DNA from: an uncultured Bacteroidales bacterium
GTDB taxonomy: Bacteria; Bacteroidota; Bacteroidia; Bacteroidales; UBA11471
Direction of reading: 5' to 3'
Assembly: GCA_947589325.1 (NCBI GenBank)
Contig: CANQAM010000013.1
Location: 1-56,054 of the forward strand
Length of the DNA stretch: 56,054 nt
Shown: positions 24,524 through 34,014 of the stretch, piece by piece
Position numbering within the stretch: position 1 is the first letter of the stretch
How the letters are laid out: the number at the start of each line of letters is the position of its first letter
Program-made: the position numbers and the translations under genes
The notes under the pieces: generated by a model
What the model was told of the DNA's origin: nothing
Seen by the model: only the letters and a program-made list of their open reading frames with translations
Databases searched by the model: none

Positions 24524-25951
24524 ATGCTCAGCGACTATTTCATCGAACGGCTTTCCGAAAACCTGCCTTACGTGCCTACGGAGGAGCAGGGAGAGGCGAT
24601 AGCGCATCTCGCCGATTTTTTGTGGGACGACAATGTACCGTCGGTCTTTTTGTTGAAAGGGTATGCCGGTACGGGCAAGACCTCGCTTGTGGGAGCGCTG
24701 GTGAAGACGCTCGAATCGTTCGAGCGGCGATGCATACTGCTTGCCCCGACAGGTCGCGCCGCGAAAGTTTTTGCATCGTATGCGGGACACGCTGCCTATA
24801 CCATACATAAAAAGATATACCGCCAACGGGTGTTTACGGGCGATTTCTCGGGATTCCAATTAGCGCACAATGCGCATAAAAATACATTTTTTATCGTCGA
24901 TGAGGCGTCGATGATAGCCAACAGCTCCGGCGACGGCGCCGCTTGCGGGTCGGGACAGCTGCTCGACGACCTTTTTCAATATGTATATTCCGGCGCCGGG
25001 TGCCGCCTGATTCTGCTGGGCGATACGGCGCAGCTCCCGCCGGTGGGGCAGGCGGAGAGTCCGGCTCTCGACGAGAAGTATGTACAGCGGTACGGCTATC
25101 CGGTGTACGGCTGCGAATTGACGGGCGTGGTGCGCCAGACCGAAGATTCGGGCGTGCTGTTCAATGCCACGCGCCTGCGGGCGGAGATGCGGCAGACGCC
25201 GCTCGCCCTGCCGAAAATACGTCTGTCGGGATTTCCCGATGTGCGCTACGTGCGGGGCGATGAACTGATAGAGGCGCTCTCGACCGACTACCGGCGCGAC
25301 GGCATGGACGAAACGATAATCGTAACCCGCTCGAACAGACGGGCAAATATTTTCAATCAAGGAGTGCGCAACCGCATTCTCTACCGCGAGGAGGAACTCG
25401 TGTCGGGCGACCTGCTGCTGATAGCCCGCAACAACTATTTTTGGAGCGAAACGTACGAAAATCTCGATTTCATCGCCAACGGCGACGTGGCGCGGGTGGT
25501 GAGGGTGCGCGGCACGTGCGAAATGTACGGCTTCCGCTTTGCCGACGTGGCGCTCTACTTCCCCGACTACGACACGGAAATAGAGGCGAAAGTGATACTC
25601 GACACGCTGCAATCGGAATCGCCGTCGCTCACGGCGGAGGAGAACAACCGCCTCTTTACCGCCGTGATGGACGACTATGCCGACGTGCCGTCGAAACGCG
25701 AACGGTTGAAGCGGCTGAAACGCGACGTCTGGTTCAATGCCCTGCAAGTGAAGTATGCCTATGCCGTAACGTGCCACAAGGCGCAGGGCGGACAGTGGAG
25801 CAACGTGTATGTGGATATGGGATATATCCGCCCCGATGCTTTGGGCATCGATTTTTACCGCTGGCTCTACACGGCATTCACCCGCACGACGGGGCGGCTC
25901 TCGCTCGTCAATGCCTCTCAGGAATATCTCGAAGACAAACTGTCCGAATAA
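24524..25951 (+). CDS. RecD-like SF1B DNA helicase
   Basis: This is a 475-residue ATPase with a full set of SF1 motifs. Walker A is GYAGTGKTS (Lys52), Walker B is FIVDEASM, motif III is LLGDTAQLPPVG, motif IV is TGVVRQ, and the UvrD_C_2 part has AVTCHKAQGGQW and WLYTAFTRTTG. The motif pattern is that of RecD2/Dda-type 5'-3' helicases, but it lacks the long N-terminal domain of RecD2, so it is closer to the short single-protein helicases common in Bacteroidetes. A role in DNA repair or replication restart is likely. It is monocistronic and converges on the cardiolipin synthase gene. Confidence 0.85.
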   Translation: MLSDYFIERLSENLPYVPTEEQGEAIAHLADFLWDDNVPSVFLLKGYAGTGKTSLVGALVKTLESFERRCILLAPTGRAAKVFASYAGHAAYTIHKKIYRQRVFTGDFSGFQLAHNAHKNTFFIVDEASMIANSSGDGAACGSGQLLDDLFQYVYSGAGCRLILLGDTAQLPPVGQAESPALDEKYVQRYGYPVYGCELTGVVRQTEDSGVLFNATRLRAEMRQTPLALPKIRLSGFPDVRYVRGDELIEALSTDYRRDGMDETIIVTRSNRRANIFNQGVRNRILYREEELVSGDLLLIARNNYFWSETYENLDFIANGDVARVVRVRGTCEMYGFRFADVALYFPDYDTEIEAKVILDTLQSESPSLTAEENNRLFTAVMDDYADVPSKRERLKRLKRDVWFNALQVKYAYAVTCHKAQGGQWSNVYVDMGYIRPDALGIDFYRWLYTAFTRTTGRLSLVNASQEYLEDKLSE

Positions 25952-25981
25952 CGGCGGACGCCCCCGACCCGCCGGCGCGGA

Positions 25982-27427
25982 TTACAGGACGGGGCTCATC
26001 AGCCGCACGAACGACTCGACCACCCGTGTGGTGCGCGGACGGCGTATCCATTCGCCCAACGAAACGTTGCGGCACTGCTGCATGTCGTCGATGAAAATTT
26101 GTTTCAGACGCTTCGCCGTGTCGGGGCTGTACATGAAAGCGTTGATTTCGAAATTGTGGTCGAAGCTGCGGAAATCGAAATTGGTGGAGCCGACCGTTGA
26201 AAATTCGTCGTCGATGACGATGGTTTTGGCGTGCAGGAATCCCGCTTGATAAAAATAGACTTTGACGCCCGCCTGCAAAATGTTTCGCAGGTAAGATTGC
26301 GAGGCGAGCTGCAACAGACGGGAATCGCCGTGCGCGGGAATCATGAGGCGCACATCGACTTTCGACAGCGCCGCCATCTGCAAGACTTTGAGCAGGCTGT
26401 CGGTGGGGAGGAAATAGGGCGTCTGTATATAAATGTAACTCTTGGCGTTGGATATGGCTTTGAGGAAAGAGAGGGCGATTTCTTTCCATTCGCCCAGCGG
26501 CCCGCCGGTGAGTATCTGTATGTCGGTATTGCCTTCGCTTTTGACTGCCGGATAGTAAATCGCCTCCGACAGAAATTCCTGCGAAGTAAAGCTCCAATCG
26601 ATGGAAAAAGCCGTTTGCAAACCGTATACCGCCGTGCCTTCGATGCGAATGTGCGTGTCGCGCCACACGCCCCAGCTTACGCCGTCGCGGTAGCGGTCGG
26701 CGATGTTCATGCCGCCGATGTAGCCCACCTTGCCGTCGATAATCGCCACTTTGCGGTGGTTGCGGTAGTTGAGCTTGTTGGCGAACTGCGGGAAGGTAAC
26801 TTTGAAGAAAGGTCGTATCTCTACGCCGGCACGCCGCATTTCATCGTGAAAACTTTTTTTCACCCGCCAACAGCCCACGTCGTCGTAGAGCACGCGGACT
26901 TTTACTCCCTGCCGGGCTTTTCCCACGAGAATGTCTTTTATGGTATTGCCGAGCGAATCGTTGTCGAAAATGTAATATTGCAGGTGAATGAACGCGGCCG
27001 CCCCTTTCAAGTCGCGTATCAGGGCGGCGAATTTGCTCGCTCCGTCGGTGAATATTTCGATGCGGTTTTGCGCGAACAGCTTGGTGCCGCCCAGTTTGTA
27101 ACCGAGCTGTATCTGCTGTTTTCCTGCCGGCGAGAGCGGCGACGATACGGCGGGCGTGCCCGACCCCGCGTCGGACATGCGCTGCAAGATGCGCCGCTTG
27201 TGCCGCGAAATCATGCGCGTGTGGCGGTACTGCTGCCCGAAAAATAGATAGAATATGAAACCGCCGATAGGGAGAAATACCAATACGACAATCCATGCAA
27301 GGCTTTTTACGGGATTCCGGTTTTCGAGTATGACGACAATGATAGTAAAGATTATCGTCAGTACGAAAGCGATGTAGAAACTGTAATAAACCCAATCGCT
27401 CCAACTGTATGTCAGAAAATCGAGCAT
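25982..27427 (-). CDS. cls: Cardiolipin synthase (phospholipase D family)
   Basis: This 481-residue membrane enzyme has two N-terminal membrane helices (about 10-35 and 42-65) and two HKD motifs, NHRKVAIID (His224, Lys226, Asp231) and LHAKTIVID (His399, Lys401, Asp406), each followed by the usual GGxN / GSTNFDFRS segments. The family joins two phosphatidylglycerols into cardiolipin. The start is set at 27427 (MLDFLTYSWSDW), which gives the standard Cls N-terminus; the longer frame to 27499 adds an atypical basic stretch. It is monocistronic. Confidence 0.92.
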   Translation of the reverse strand: MLDFLTYSWSDWVYYSFYIAFVLTIIFTIIVVILENRNPVKSLAWIVVLVFLPIGGFIFYLFFGQQYRHTRMISRHKRRILQRMSDAGSGTPAVSSPLSPAGKQQIQLGYKLGGTKLFAQNRIEIFTDGASKFAALIRDLKGAAAFIHLQYYIFDNDSLGNTIKDILVGKARQGVKVRVLYDDVGCWRVKKSFHDEMRRAGVEIRPFFKVTFPQFANKLNYRNHRKVAIIDGKVGYIGGMNIADRYRDGVSWGVWRDTHIRIEGTAVYGLQTAFSIDWSFTSQEFLSEAIYYPAVKSEGNTDIQILTGGPLGEWKEIALSFLKAISNAKSYIYIQTPYFLPTDSLLKVLQMAALSKVDVRLMIPAHGDSRLLQLASQSYLRNILQAGVKVYFYQAGFLHAKTIVIDDEFSTVGSTNFDFRSFDHNFEINAFMYSPDTAKRLKQIFIDDMQQCRNVSLGEWIRRPRTTRVVESFVRLMSPVL

Positions 27428-27605
27428 TGCGTTTTTTTTGTTTGTCGTACGGAAATAATTTTGGCTAAGATAACGAAAAAAACGGAAAATGCAATACAAA
27501 TGTTTGAAAAATATAAAATCGAATGCAAGAAAGCCGAAAAAACGGCAGCTGCCGTTGCGCGGTGTTATAAACAGTTAAAAAAAGTTTTGTTCGGGTCGGG
27601 AATTA

Positions 27606-27613
27606 AACCTTTG
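27606..27613 (+). promoter_or_regulatory. Possible -7 box of the beta-barrel gene
   Basis: AACCTTTG is one base from TAnnTTTG and lies 53 bases before the start. The upstream TTTG (27586-27589) is 16 bases away, slightly short. Confidence 0.4.
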
Positions 27614-27666
27614 CGGGGTACGGTTGTCAAAACGTCGGATTTTTTTAACGAAGAATTTATCCCGGA

Positions 27667-30591
27667 ATGAAAAAATATATTTCGCTTCTCGTTTTTCTTG
27701 TGTGCGGACTCTCCGTTTCAGCTCAATGGGGCGGCGGCTTCGGCGGCAATCGACCGCCGCGGCAGGAGAATGCCCGCAGCGATGCTCCCGATGACAAGGC
27801 GGAATATCATATTACGGGCAGGGTGCTCGACGAGAATGGCGAACCGATGGTCGCCGTTTCGGTGCGCCTGCTGTCGGCTGCCGACAGTTCGCTCGTCGCC
27901 GGTACGGGTACGATGACCGACGACAACGGAAAATTTCTGCTCAATAATCTGAAACGGGGAAATTATTTAGTGCATCTCACTTTTCTCGGCTATAAACCGC
28001 AATATAAAGAGGTGCGGCTGCTGCGGGTGCAGCCCGCTGTCGAACTGGGTGCGGTTAAGCTGGAACCCGATGTCGTGATGTTGCAGGAGGCGGTGGTCGT
28101 GGGTATCGTGCCCCCTGTCGTCGTGAAAGAAGATACGCTGGAATACAATGCCGATTCGTTCAAGGCGCAGCCCAATGCCGCCGTGGAAGATGTGTTGAAA
28201 AAACTGCCCGGCGTAGACGTCGATGACGATGGCGGCATCAAGGTGCAGGGCAAAGAGGTGAAAAAGATTTTGGTCGATGGGAAAGAATTTTTCTCGGACG
28301 ACCCGAAAGTGGCTTCCAAGAATCTGCCTGCCAATATGATAGACAAAATACAGGTGGTCGATCGCAAATCCGACGAAGCGCGCTTCTCCGGTATCGACGA
28401 CGGCGAGGAAGAAACCGTCATCAACCTGACCGTGAAGAAAGGCATGAAACAGGGCTGGTTCGGAGCGGCACAAGGCGGCGGCGGTACGCGCATGGAGGAG
28501 TTCGACCCGATGTACGAAGTGAACGGTGTCGCCAACCGGTTTGTCAATAGCAGCCAATTCACGATTTTGGGCGGTTACAACAACACCAACAATCAGGGGG
28601 CGTCCGATTTGGCGTCGTCGATGTTTTCGGGCAGCAACCGCATCAGAAGCGACGGCAGGGGCGAGGGAAAAACGGGTATGGTAGGCGGTAACTTCAATAC
28701 CGACAACGAATCGGAAACTTTCCGTATCGGTGGTTCCGTAAACTATATGACGAGCAACCGGTATTATTGGAGCCGCAGCGAGCAGCAGAATTTCCTGACC
28801 GCCGACAGTTCGTCGTTCGTCAATTCCCTTTCGGAAAACAGAAACATCAGCCACAATCTGCGCATGAATTTCCGCCTGCGGTGGGAGATAGATACTTTGA
28901 CGACGTTGGAGTTCGCGCCGAATTTCGGATTCAACAAGTCGCTTCCCGACAACGAGAGCTACTCCGAAACGATGGGCGGATACCGCGATGTGACGTTGGC
29001 AGAACGCGACAGCGTGAACGACCAGCGCACCATTTCGGAAGCCGATGCGCACGGATATAATTTATCGGGGCGGCTCAGTTTCAGCCGCGCTTTCCGCAGC
29101 GACCCGCGCCGGCGTTTCAGTTTCAGTTTCAATTACAGCGGAAACCGGAACGAGGAAGACGGCATGTCGTATGACCTTCTGAATTTTTATCGGCAGAACG
29201 TGCGCGACTCCATACGGAATCAGCAGGACAACAATACGCAAAACGGAAAGTCGTATGATGTGCGCGCCACCTATGTGGAGCCGCTTTCGACACACTACTA
29301 TTTGGATTTCGTCTATCAATACCGATATAACAACAACGACGCCGACGCTTATACTTACGATATGGACGATGCCGGCGGGTACGAGGAACTCGATTCGCAG
29401 GGAAACCCTGTCGCCGACCCGAATTTCAGCGATGTGTCGCGCAGTCGCTACCAGACGCATCGGGGCGAGGTTTCGCTGCGGGGCGTCTATGCCAAGATGA
29501 ATTTCAATGTGGGCGGGACCGTGGAACACCAGAAAAGGGAAACGCGCTATCTCTTCGGCCGCAATGCCGACAACGACATTACGACCCGCACATTCAATTT
29601 CTCGCCGTCGCTGCGCCTGCGCTACCGCATCAGCAAAAACAAAAACCTGCGTGCCGATTATCGGGGAAATTCCACCCAGCCGTCGGCCCGGCAGCTGCAG
29701 CAGACACCCGATATCTCCAATCCGTTGAATATCTATCAGGGAAATCCCGATTTGAAATCGTCGTTCCGTCACCGCATAACGCTGCGATACAATGCATACA
29801 ACCCCGATACGTACCAGTCGTTCTCGTTGAATGCCAATGCCAATGTTACGCAAAATTCCATCGTCGATAAGACTACATACACCGATGACGGAGGTCGCAT
29901 TCGCACGCCGATAAACGTCAATGGCGAGTGGTCGGCCGGCGCATGGATTTATTACGATATGCCTTTCAAACGAAACAAGAAATTCCGATTCAACAGCAAT
30001 ACCAATCTCAATTATCAAAATTCGGTGGGCTTCGTGTCGCTCGACCGCAAAGAGACCGACAAAAACGTTTCGCGCGATGTTTCGGCAGGCGAAAGGGTGT
30101 CGCTGCGCTATTCGTCGGAACATCTGAATTGCAGCGTGGAAGGAAACTATAATTTCGAATATGTGAACAATACGATACAGACATCGAACAATTTGTTTAC
30201 TTCTCGCTTCGGCGCCCGTGCCGGTCTCGACTGCTTTTTCGACTGCGGTCTGTCGTTCGGGACGGACTGCCGTTACACAGGTACGGCCGGTATGGCAGAC
30301 GGGTACAACCTGCACAAAGTGATTTGGAATGCATCGCTTGCCTACTCTTTGTTGAAGAATAAAAGCCTGACTTTGCAGTTCAAGGTGTATGACATTCTGC
30401 AACAGAACTCGAACATCAGCCGGTCGGTGAGCGGTACGTATGTGCGCGACCAAGAAACGAATGCACTCGGCAGCTACTGTATGCTGTACGTGTCTTACCA
30501 GTTCAAAAAATTCGGAAAAGGAAGCGACGGCGAGATACCGCGCGGCGGTTTCGGCGGCGGTCGCGGACCACGAGGATATGAGCGTTTTTAG
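27667..30591 (+). CDS. Large outer-membrane beta-barrel protein (OMP_b-brl_3-like)
   Basis: This 974-residue protein has a signal peptide ending at VSA (residue 19). A Gly/Arg/Pro-rich stretch (about 20-45) comes next, then a carboxypeptidase-regulatory-like domain (about 48-135, YHITGRVLDENGEPMVAVSVRLL) and a plug-like region (about 150-250, VLKKLPGVDVDDDGGIKVQGKEVKKILVDGKEFF). A long barrel rich in Arg/Asn/Tyr strands completes it. The order matches TonB-receptor-like proteins of the OMP_b-brl_3 group, whose ligands are mostly unknown. The C-terminus has a second Gly/Arg-rich run (RGGFGGGRGPRG) and ends in Phe. No SusD partner is present. The gene is monocistronic. Confidence 0.85.
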   Translation: MKKYISLLVFLVCGLSVSAQWGGGFGGNRPPRQENARSDAPDDKAEYHITGRVLDENGEPMVAVSVRLLSAADSSLVAGTGTMTDDNGKFLLNNLKRGNYLVHLTFLGYKPQYKEVRLLRVQPAVELGAVKLEPDVVMLQEAVVVGIVPPVVVKEDTLEYNADSFKAQPNAAVEDVLKKLPGVDVDDDGGIKVQGKEVKKILVDGKEFFSDDPKVASKNLPANMIDKIQVVDRKSDEARFSGIDDGEEETVINLTVKKGMKQGWFGAAQGGGGTRMEEFDPMYEVNGVANRFVNSSQFTILGGYNNTNNQGASDLASSMFSGSNRIRSDGRGEGKTGMVGGNFNTDNESETFRIGGSVNYMTSNRYYWSRSEQQNFLTADSSSFVNSLSENRNISHNLRMNFRLRWEIDTLTTLEFAPNFGFNKSLPDNESYSETMGGYRDVTLAERDSVNDQRTISEADAHGYNLSGRLSFSRAFRSDPRRRFSFSFNYSGNRNEEDGMSYDLLNFYRQNVRDSIRNQQDNNTQNGKSYDVRATYVEPLSTHYYLDFVYQYRYNNNDADAYTYDMDDAGGYEELDSQGNPVADPNFSDVSRSRYQTHRGEVSLRGVYAKMNFNVGGTVEHQKRETRYLFGRNADNDITTRTFNFSPSLRLRYRISKNKNLRADYRGNSTQPSARQLQQTPDISNPLNIYQGNPDLKSSFRHRITLRYNAYNPDTYQSFSLNANANVTQNSIVDKTTYTDDGGRIRTPINVNGEWSAGAWIYYDMPFKRNKKFRFNSNTNLNYQNSVGFVSLDRKETDKNVSRDVSAGERVSLRYSSEHLNCSVEGNYNFEYVNNTIQTSNNLFTSRFGARAGLDCFFDCGLSFGTDCRYTGTAGMADGYNLHKVIWNASLAYSLLKNKSLTLQFKVYDILQQNSNISRSVSGTYVRDQETNALGSYCMLYVSYQFKKFGKGSDGEIPRGGFGGGRGPRGYERF

Positions 30592-30616
30592 CTTTGCTTT
30601 TTGATAGTGTTGTGAA

Positions 30617-30656
30617 GAAAGTCGGGAGTCGGAGACGATTTCCGGCTTTCGTTTTT
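30617..30656 (+). terminator. Terminator of the beta-barrel gene
   Basis: GAAAGTCGG (30617-30625) pairs with CCGGCTTTC (30642-30650, one G-U), followed by GTTTTT. The T run directly abuts the next promoter. Confidence 0.65.
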
Positions 30657-30657
30657 G

Positions 30658-30665
30658 TATCTTTG
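30658..30665 (+). promoter_or_regulatory. -7 box of apbE
   Basis: TATCTTTG, 23 bases before the ATG at 30689. Confidence 0.6.
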
Positions 30666-30688
30666 CCGCCAAGAAAAAAGATGAAACG

Positions 30689-31708
30689 ATGAAAAGAGGT
30701 GCGATAGCGTGTATGTTGTTGGCTGTTGCCGCCGTAGTGGCGCTCGTGTGGCGCGATTGCAGCGGCGGAGAGCAAACGGTGTATCATTACGACGAAGGAT
30801 TGGTGTTCCACACGGTGTATCATTTTACTTACGAATCGTCGGAAAATTACCAGTCGCAAATAGAGGAGGAGTTGCAGCGGTTCAATGCGTCGCTGTCGCC
30901 GTTTGAGCCGTACTCGCTCATTTCCCGATTCAACGGCAACGATTCGACGGCGCGTGCCGACGACTGGTTTACCGCCGTTTTTGCGAGGGCAAAAGAGGTG
31001 TGGCAGGACACCGAAGGGGCTTTCGACCCGACGGTGTCGCCGCTGATCAATGCGTGGGGATTCGGCTTCAAGAGCGGCATACCCGTTACTCCGGCGGTAG
31101 TCGATAGCCTGTGGCAGCTCGTAGGTATGGAGCGCGTTTCGCTTGCCGACGGGCGGCTGCTGAAAGATGATGCCCGCATGACGCTCGATTTTTCGGCCAT
31201 AGCCAAAGGGTTTGCCGTCGATATCGTGGCGTCGTTTCTGCGGACGCAGGGCGTCGAAAATTATTTGGTGGAAATCGGCGGCGAAGTGGCTGCCCGCGGT
31301 CGAAACGCACACGGCGGACTGTGGCGCGTGGGCATCGATACGCCCGACGAAAACAACGTCGCCGGCGGCGAGATACAAGAGGTTGTCGTACTCGACGATG
31401 CTGCGCTGGCGACGTCGGGCAATTACCGCAACTTCCGCATCGTCGATGGCAAGCGCGTGGCGCATACCATCGACCCGACGACCGGTTATCCTGCCGTGCA
31501 TTCCCTACTGAGTGCGACCGTGCTGGCGCCCGACTGCATGACGGCCGATGCCTATGCCACCGCTTTCATGGTGCTCGGCGTGGAAAAGAGTCTCGAAATT
31601 GCCGAGCGGCACGACGACATGGAAGCCTATCTTATTTATGCCGTCGATTCCGCAGAGAGCGCCGTTGCCATGACTTCCGGCATGGAAGAGTATCTTTTCG
31701 GAGAGTGA
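30689..31708 (+). CDS. apbE: FAD:protein FMN transferase (ApbE family)
   Basis: This 339-residue protein has an N-terminal membrane/signal segment (ACMLLAVAAVVALVW), so it works on the periplasmic side. The ApbE landmarks are all visible: GAFDPTVSPLINAWGFG, LDFSAIAKGFAVD, LVEIGGEV, ATSGNYRNF, HTIDPTTGYP and DCMTADAYATAFMVLG, the last holding Mg2+-binding Asp/Thr. The family attaches FMN to Thr residues of NQR/RNF subunits and related flavoproteins. No Rnf or Nqr genes are in the window. It is probably monocistronic. Confidence 0.93.
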   Translation: MKRGAIACMLLAVAAVVALVWRDCSGGEQTVYHYDEGLVFHTVYHFTYESSENYQSQIEEELQRFNASLSPFEPYSLISRFNGNDSTARADDWFTAVFARAKEVWQDTEGAFDPTVSPLINAWGFGFKSGIPVTPAVVDSLWQLVGMERVSLADGRLLKDDARMTLDFSAIAKGFAVDIVASFLRTQGVENYLVEIGGEVAARGRNAHGGLWRVGIDTPDENNVAGGEIQEVVVLDDAALATSGNYRNFRIVDGKRVAHTIDPTTGYPAVHSLLSATVLAPDCMTADAYATAFMVLGVEKSLEIAERHDDMEAYLIYAVDSAESAVAMTSGMEEYLFGE

Positions 31709-31787
31709 ATGCGCCGTTGCGGGATTGTCGTTTCTCCCGTGCAAGAAAAATGAACGAAAAAACTTTCCGTATTTCCGAATATTCGTT

Positions 31788-31795
31788 TATATTTG
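31788..31795 (+). promoter_or_regulatory. -7 box of the aminotransferase gene
   Basis: TATATTTG, 32 bases before the ATG at 31828. Confidence 0.6.
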
Positions 31796-31827
31796 CAAGG
31801 CTTTTGAACTAACAAAAACGAAAAAAC

Positions 31828-33021
31828 ATGAATCAGTTATCAGACCGTTTGATGAGTCTCGCTCCGTCGGAGACGCTTGCCATGTCGCAGAAAAGCAACG
31901 AATTGAAAGCGCAGGGTGTCGATGTTATCAACCTGAGTGTGGGGGAACCCGATTTCAATACTCCCGACCATATCAAAGCCGCAGCCAAAAAGGCTATCGA
32001 CGATAATTTCTCTTTCTATTCGCCGGTGCCCGGTTATTTGGATTTGCGGAAAGCGATTTGCGGAAAGCTCAAAAACGAGAACGGTCTCGATTTCACGCCG
32101 GAACAGATTGTGGTGTCCAACGGCGCCAAGCAGGCGATATGCAACGCCGTGCTGTGCATCGTCAATCCGGGCGACGAAGTAATCATACCCGCCCCGTGCT
32201 GGGTGAGCTACGTCGAAATGGTGAAGCTCGCCGAAGGCAAAAGCGTGGTCGTGCCGGCAGGCATCGAACAGGATTTCAAAATCACGCCGGCGCAGCTCGA
32301 AGCCGCCATTACGCCGAAGACGAAAGCGATTATACTCTGCTCGCCGTCGAACCCGACCGGCAGCGTCTATTCCCGCGACGAACTGAAAGCGTTGGCCGAT
32401 GTGCTGGCAAAGCACCCGCAGATTATCATCATCGCCGACGAAATATACGAACATATCAATTATGCGGGCGGACACCAAAGCATCGCCCAATTTGAAAACG
32501 TGCGCGACCGCGTGGCAATCATCAACGGTGTTTCCAAAGCCTATGCCATGACGGGCTGGCGTATCGGGTTCATTGCCGCGCCGTTGTGGCTGGCAAAGGC
32601 TTGCAGCAAGTTGCAGAGCCAATATACGTCGGGCCCGAGCTCCATTGCCCAGAAAGCCTCGGTGGCAGCCTTTGCCGGCGACCAGCGCTGCGTGGAGGAG
32701 ATGCGGCAGGCTTTCGAGCGCCGCCGCAATCTCGTGGTGGAGCTGGCGCGCCAAATACCCGGATTCAAAGTCAATGTACCGCAAGGAGCCTTTTACCTTT
32801 TCCCCGACGTGTCGTATTATTACGGAAAGAAATTCGGCGACCGCACGATCAGCGGCTCTGCCGATTTGGCAATGTATCTGCTCGAAGAAGGGCATGTGGC
32901 TACGGTGGGCGGCGCCGCTTTCTGCGCTCCCGAGTGCCTGCGCTTCTCGTATGCCACTTCCGATGAAAATTTGGTAGAAGCCCTGCGCCGCATCAAAGAG
33001 GCGCTGGCAAAGCTGCAATAA
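31828..33021 (+). CDS. Class I/II aminotransferase, aspartate aminotransferase type
   Basis: This 397-residue PLP enzyme has Asn175 (SPSNPTG), Asp204/Tyr207 (ADEIYEH) and the Schiff-base Lys237 in GVSKAYAMTGWRIGF, with an Arg for substrate carboxylate binding near the C-terminus (LRFSYA). The sequence fits the subgroup Ib aspartate aminotransferases, which exchange amino groups between aspartate and 2-oxoglutarate. Closely related prephenate-type enzymes cannot be excluded. It is monocistronic, ended by the strong hairpin at 33041. Confidence 0.9.
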   Translation: MNQLSDRLMSLAPSETLAMSQKSNELKAQGVDVINLSVGEPDFNTPDHIKAAAKKAIDDNFSFYSPVPGYLDLRKAICGKLKNENGLDFTPEQIVVSNGAKQAICNAVLCIVNPGDEVIIPAPCWVSYVEMVKLAEGKSVVVPAGIEQDFKITPAQLEAAITPKTKAIILCSPSNPTGSVYSRDELKALADVLAKHPQIIIIADEIYEHINYAGGHQSIAQFENVRDRVAIINGVSKAYAMTGWRIGFIAAPLWLAKACSKLQSQYTSGPSSIAQKASVAAFAGDQRCVEEMRQAFERRRNLVVELARQIPGFKVNVPQGAFYLFPDVSYYYGKKFGDRTISGSADLAMYLLEEGHVATVGGAAFCAPECLRFSYATSDENLVEALRRIKEALAKLQ

Positions 33022-33040
33022 CGATTTCCTGTATAAATGC

Positions 33041-33074
33041 AAAAAGCCTTGCGAAGAACGCAAGGCTTTTTTAT
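33041..33074. terminator. Bidirectional terminator
   Basis: AAAAAGCCTTGCG (33041-33053) pairs with CGCAAGGCTTTTTT around AAGAA. A/T runs on both sides let it serve both the plus-strand aminotransferase gene and the minus-strand Crp/Fnr gene. Confidence 0.85.
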
Positions 33075-33092
33075 ATGTGTCCGATGTGTCGG

Positions 33093-33782
33093 CTATTCGT
33101 CGATTTCGCTGGCGAGAATATCGCGCAGTTTTTGCCGGTCGAGCAGGGTGATGCCCTGCGACGAAAAGGCGATGATGCCGTCGTCTTGCAACTCGATGAG
33201 CGCGTTCATGAAAATGGAGCGCTGTACGCCGAAGAACGTGTATAAGTCTTTTTGTTTGCAGAGTATCTGTATGTCGGTGGCGTTGCGCTGGGTGAAACTC
33301 AGAATCCAGAACGCCAGCCGCTCCTTGATGTTGCCCGATGACAGGGAGAGAAACGATTCGAGGCTTTTTTGCGACCGGCGGGAAAGAATGTTCAGCAGGT
33401 TGATGGCGAAGATGGATTCCTGCTGCAAAAGCCCGATGAACGACTGTTTGTCGAGCTGCATGATGCCGCAGTCGCCTTTTGCCCGGATTTCGCTCGGGTA
33501 GGAGGTGTTTTTGCCGAAAAAGTGGTTGGGAAACAAGACGTCGGGAGCATGCAGCGTTTCCGATACCCGTATCTTTCCGCTTTTGTTTACCATTTCGGAG
33601 CGGACGCTCCCCGAGACGATGAATTTCAGGTGCGTACACTCCTCACCCCGCCGGACGATGATTTCATTATCCGGATATTTTAAGAAATGAAAACGTGTTT
33701 TTTCAATGATTCCGGACATTTTTTCTCTGCTTACTCCCTGAAAAAGAGGGAGCTGCAATAAAATATCGTACATACTGTCCAT
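33093..33782 (-). CDS. Crp/Fnr-family transcription regulator
   Basis: This 229-residue protein has a cyclic-nucleotide-binding-type beta roll (about 15-115, PDNEIIVRRGEECTHLKFIVSGSVRSEM). A dimer helix (NLLNILSRRSQKSLESFLSL) and a C-terminal helix-turn-helix region (about 160-215, QKDLYTFFGVQRSIFMNALIELQDDGII) follow. No Cys cluster for an Fnr-type iron-sulfur centre is seen. The effector is unknown. Its own promoter carries TATTTTTG at 33804-33811, and it is divergent from marC, so marC could be a target (inference). Confidence 0.88.
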   Translation of the reverse strand: MDSMYDILLQLPLFQGVSREKMSGIIEKTRFHFLKYPDNEIIVRRGEECTHLKFIVSGSVRSEMVNKSGKIRVSETLHAPDVLFPNHFFGKNTSYPSEIRAKGDCGIMQLDKQSFIGLLQQESIFAINLLNILSRRSQKSLESFLSLSSGNIKERLAFWILSFTQRNATDIQILCKQKDLYTFFGVQRSIFMNALIELQDDGIIAFSSQGITLLDRQKLRDILASEIDE

Positions 33783-33803
33783 AGTCGTTCGTTTTTAACA
33801 ACT

Positions 33804-33811
33804 CAAAAATA
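33804..33811 (-). promoter_or_regulatory. -7 box of the Crp/Fnr gene
   Basis: TATTTTTG on the minus strand, 21 bases upstream of the start at 33782. Confidence 0.5.
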
Positions 33812-33976
33812 AGAAGAATTATCCAAATCTCTAAACAATAAACATAAAATCAATTTAATTGTTTTTGAAAAAATCTATTTCCGCCTCTTTTTTTGTTAAT
33901 GTATAACAGAAGAACGAAGGGTGAAAAAAAGTTGTGCCGATAACGTTTTTTGTATTTTCCTTTTTCGTTTTTTTGC

Positions 33977-33984
33977 TATCTTTG
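33977..33984 (+). promoter_or_regulatory. -7 box of marC
   Basis: TATCTTTG, 30 bases ahead of the ATG at 34015. It lies inside a longer open frame that begins at 33934, which is therefore not the true start. Confidence 0.65.
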
Positions 33985-34014
33985 TTCGTACAATTTAACC
34001 TTAAACCTAATGAT

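Noticed and set aside
27461-27670. 69-codon plus-strand frame starting with TTG before the large barrel gene
   Set aside because: It covers the likely promoter of the barrel gene and is an A-rich chance frame (many Lys); no homologue recognised.
31840-33639. 599-codon minus-strand frame opposite the aminotransferase
   Set aside because: Crosses the bidirectional terminator at 33041 and overlaps two good genes; a shadow frame.
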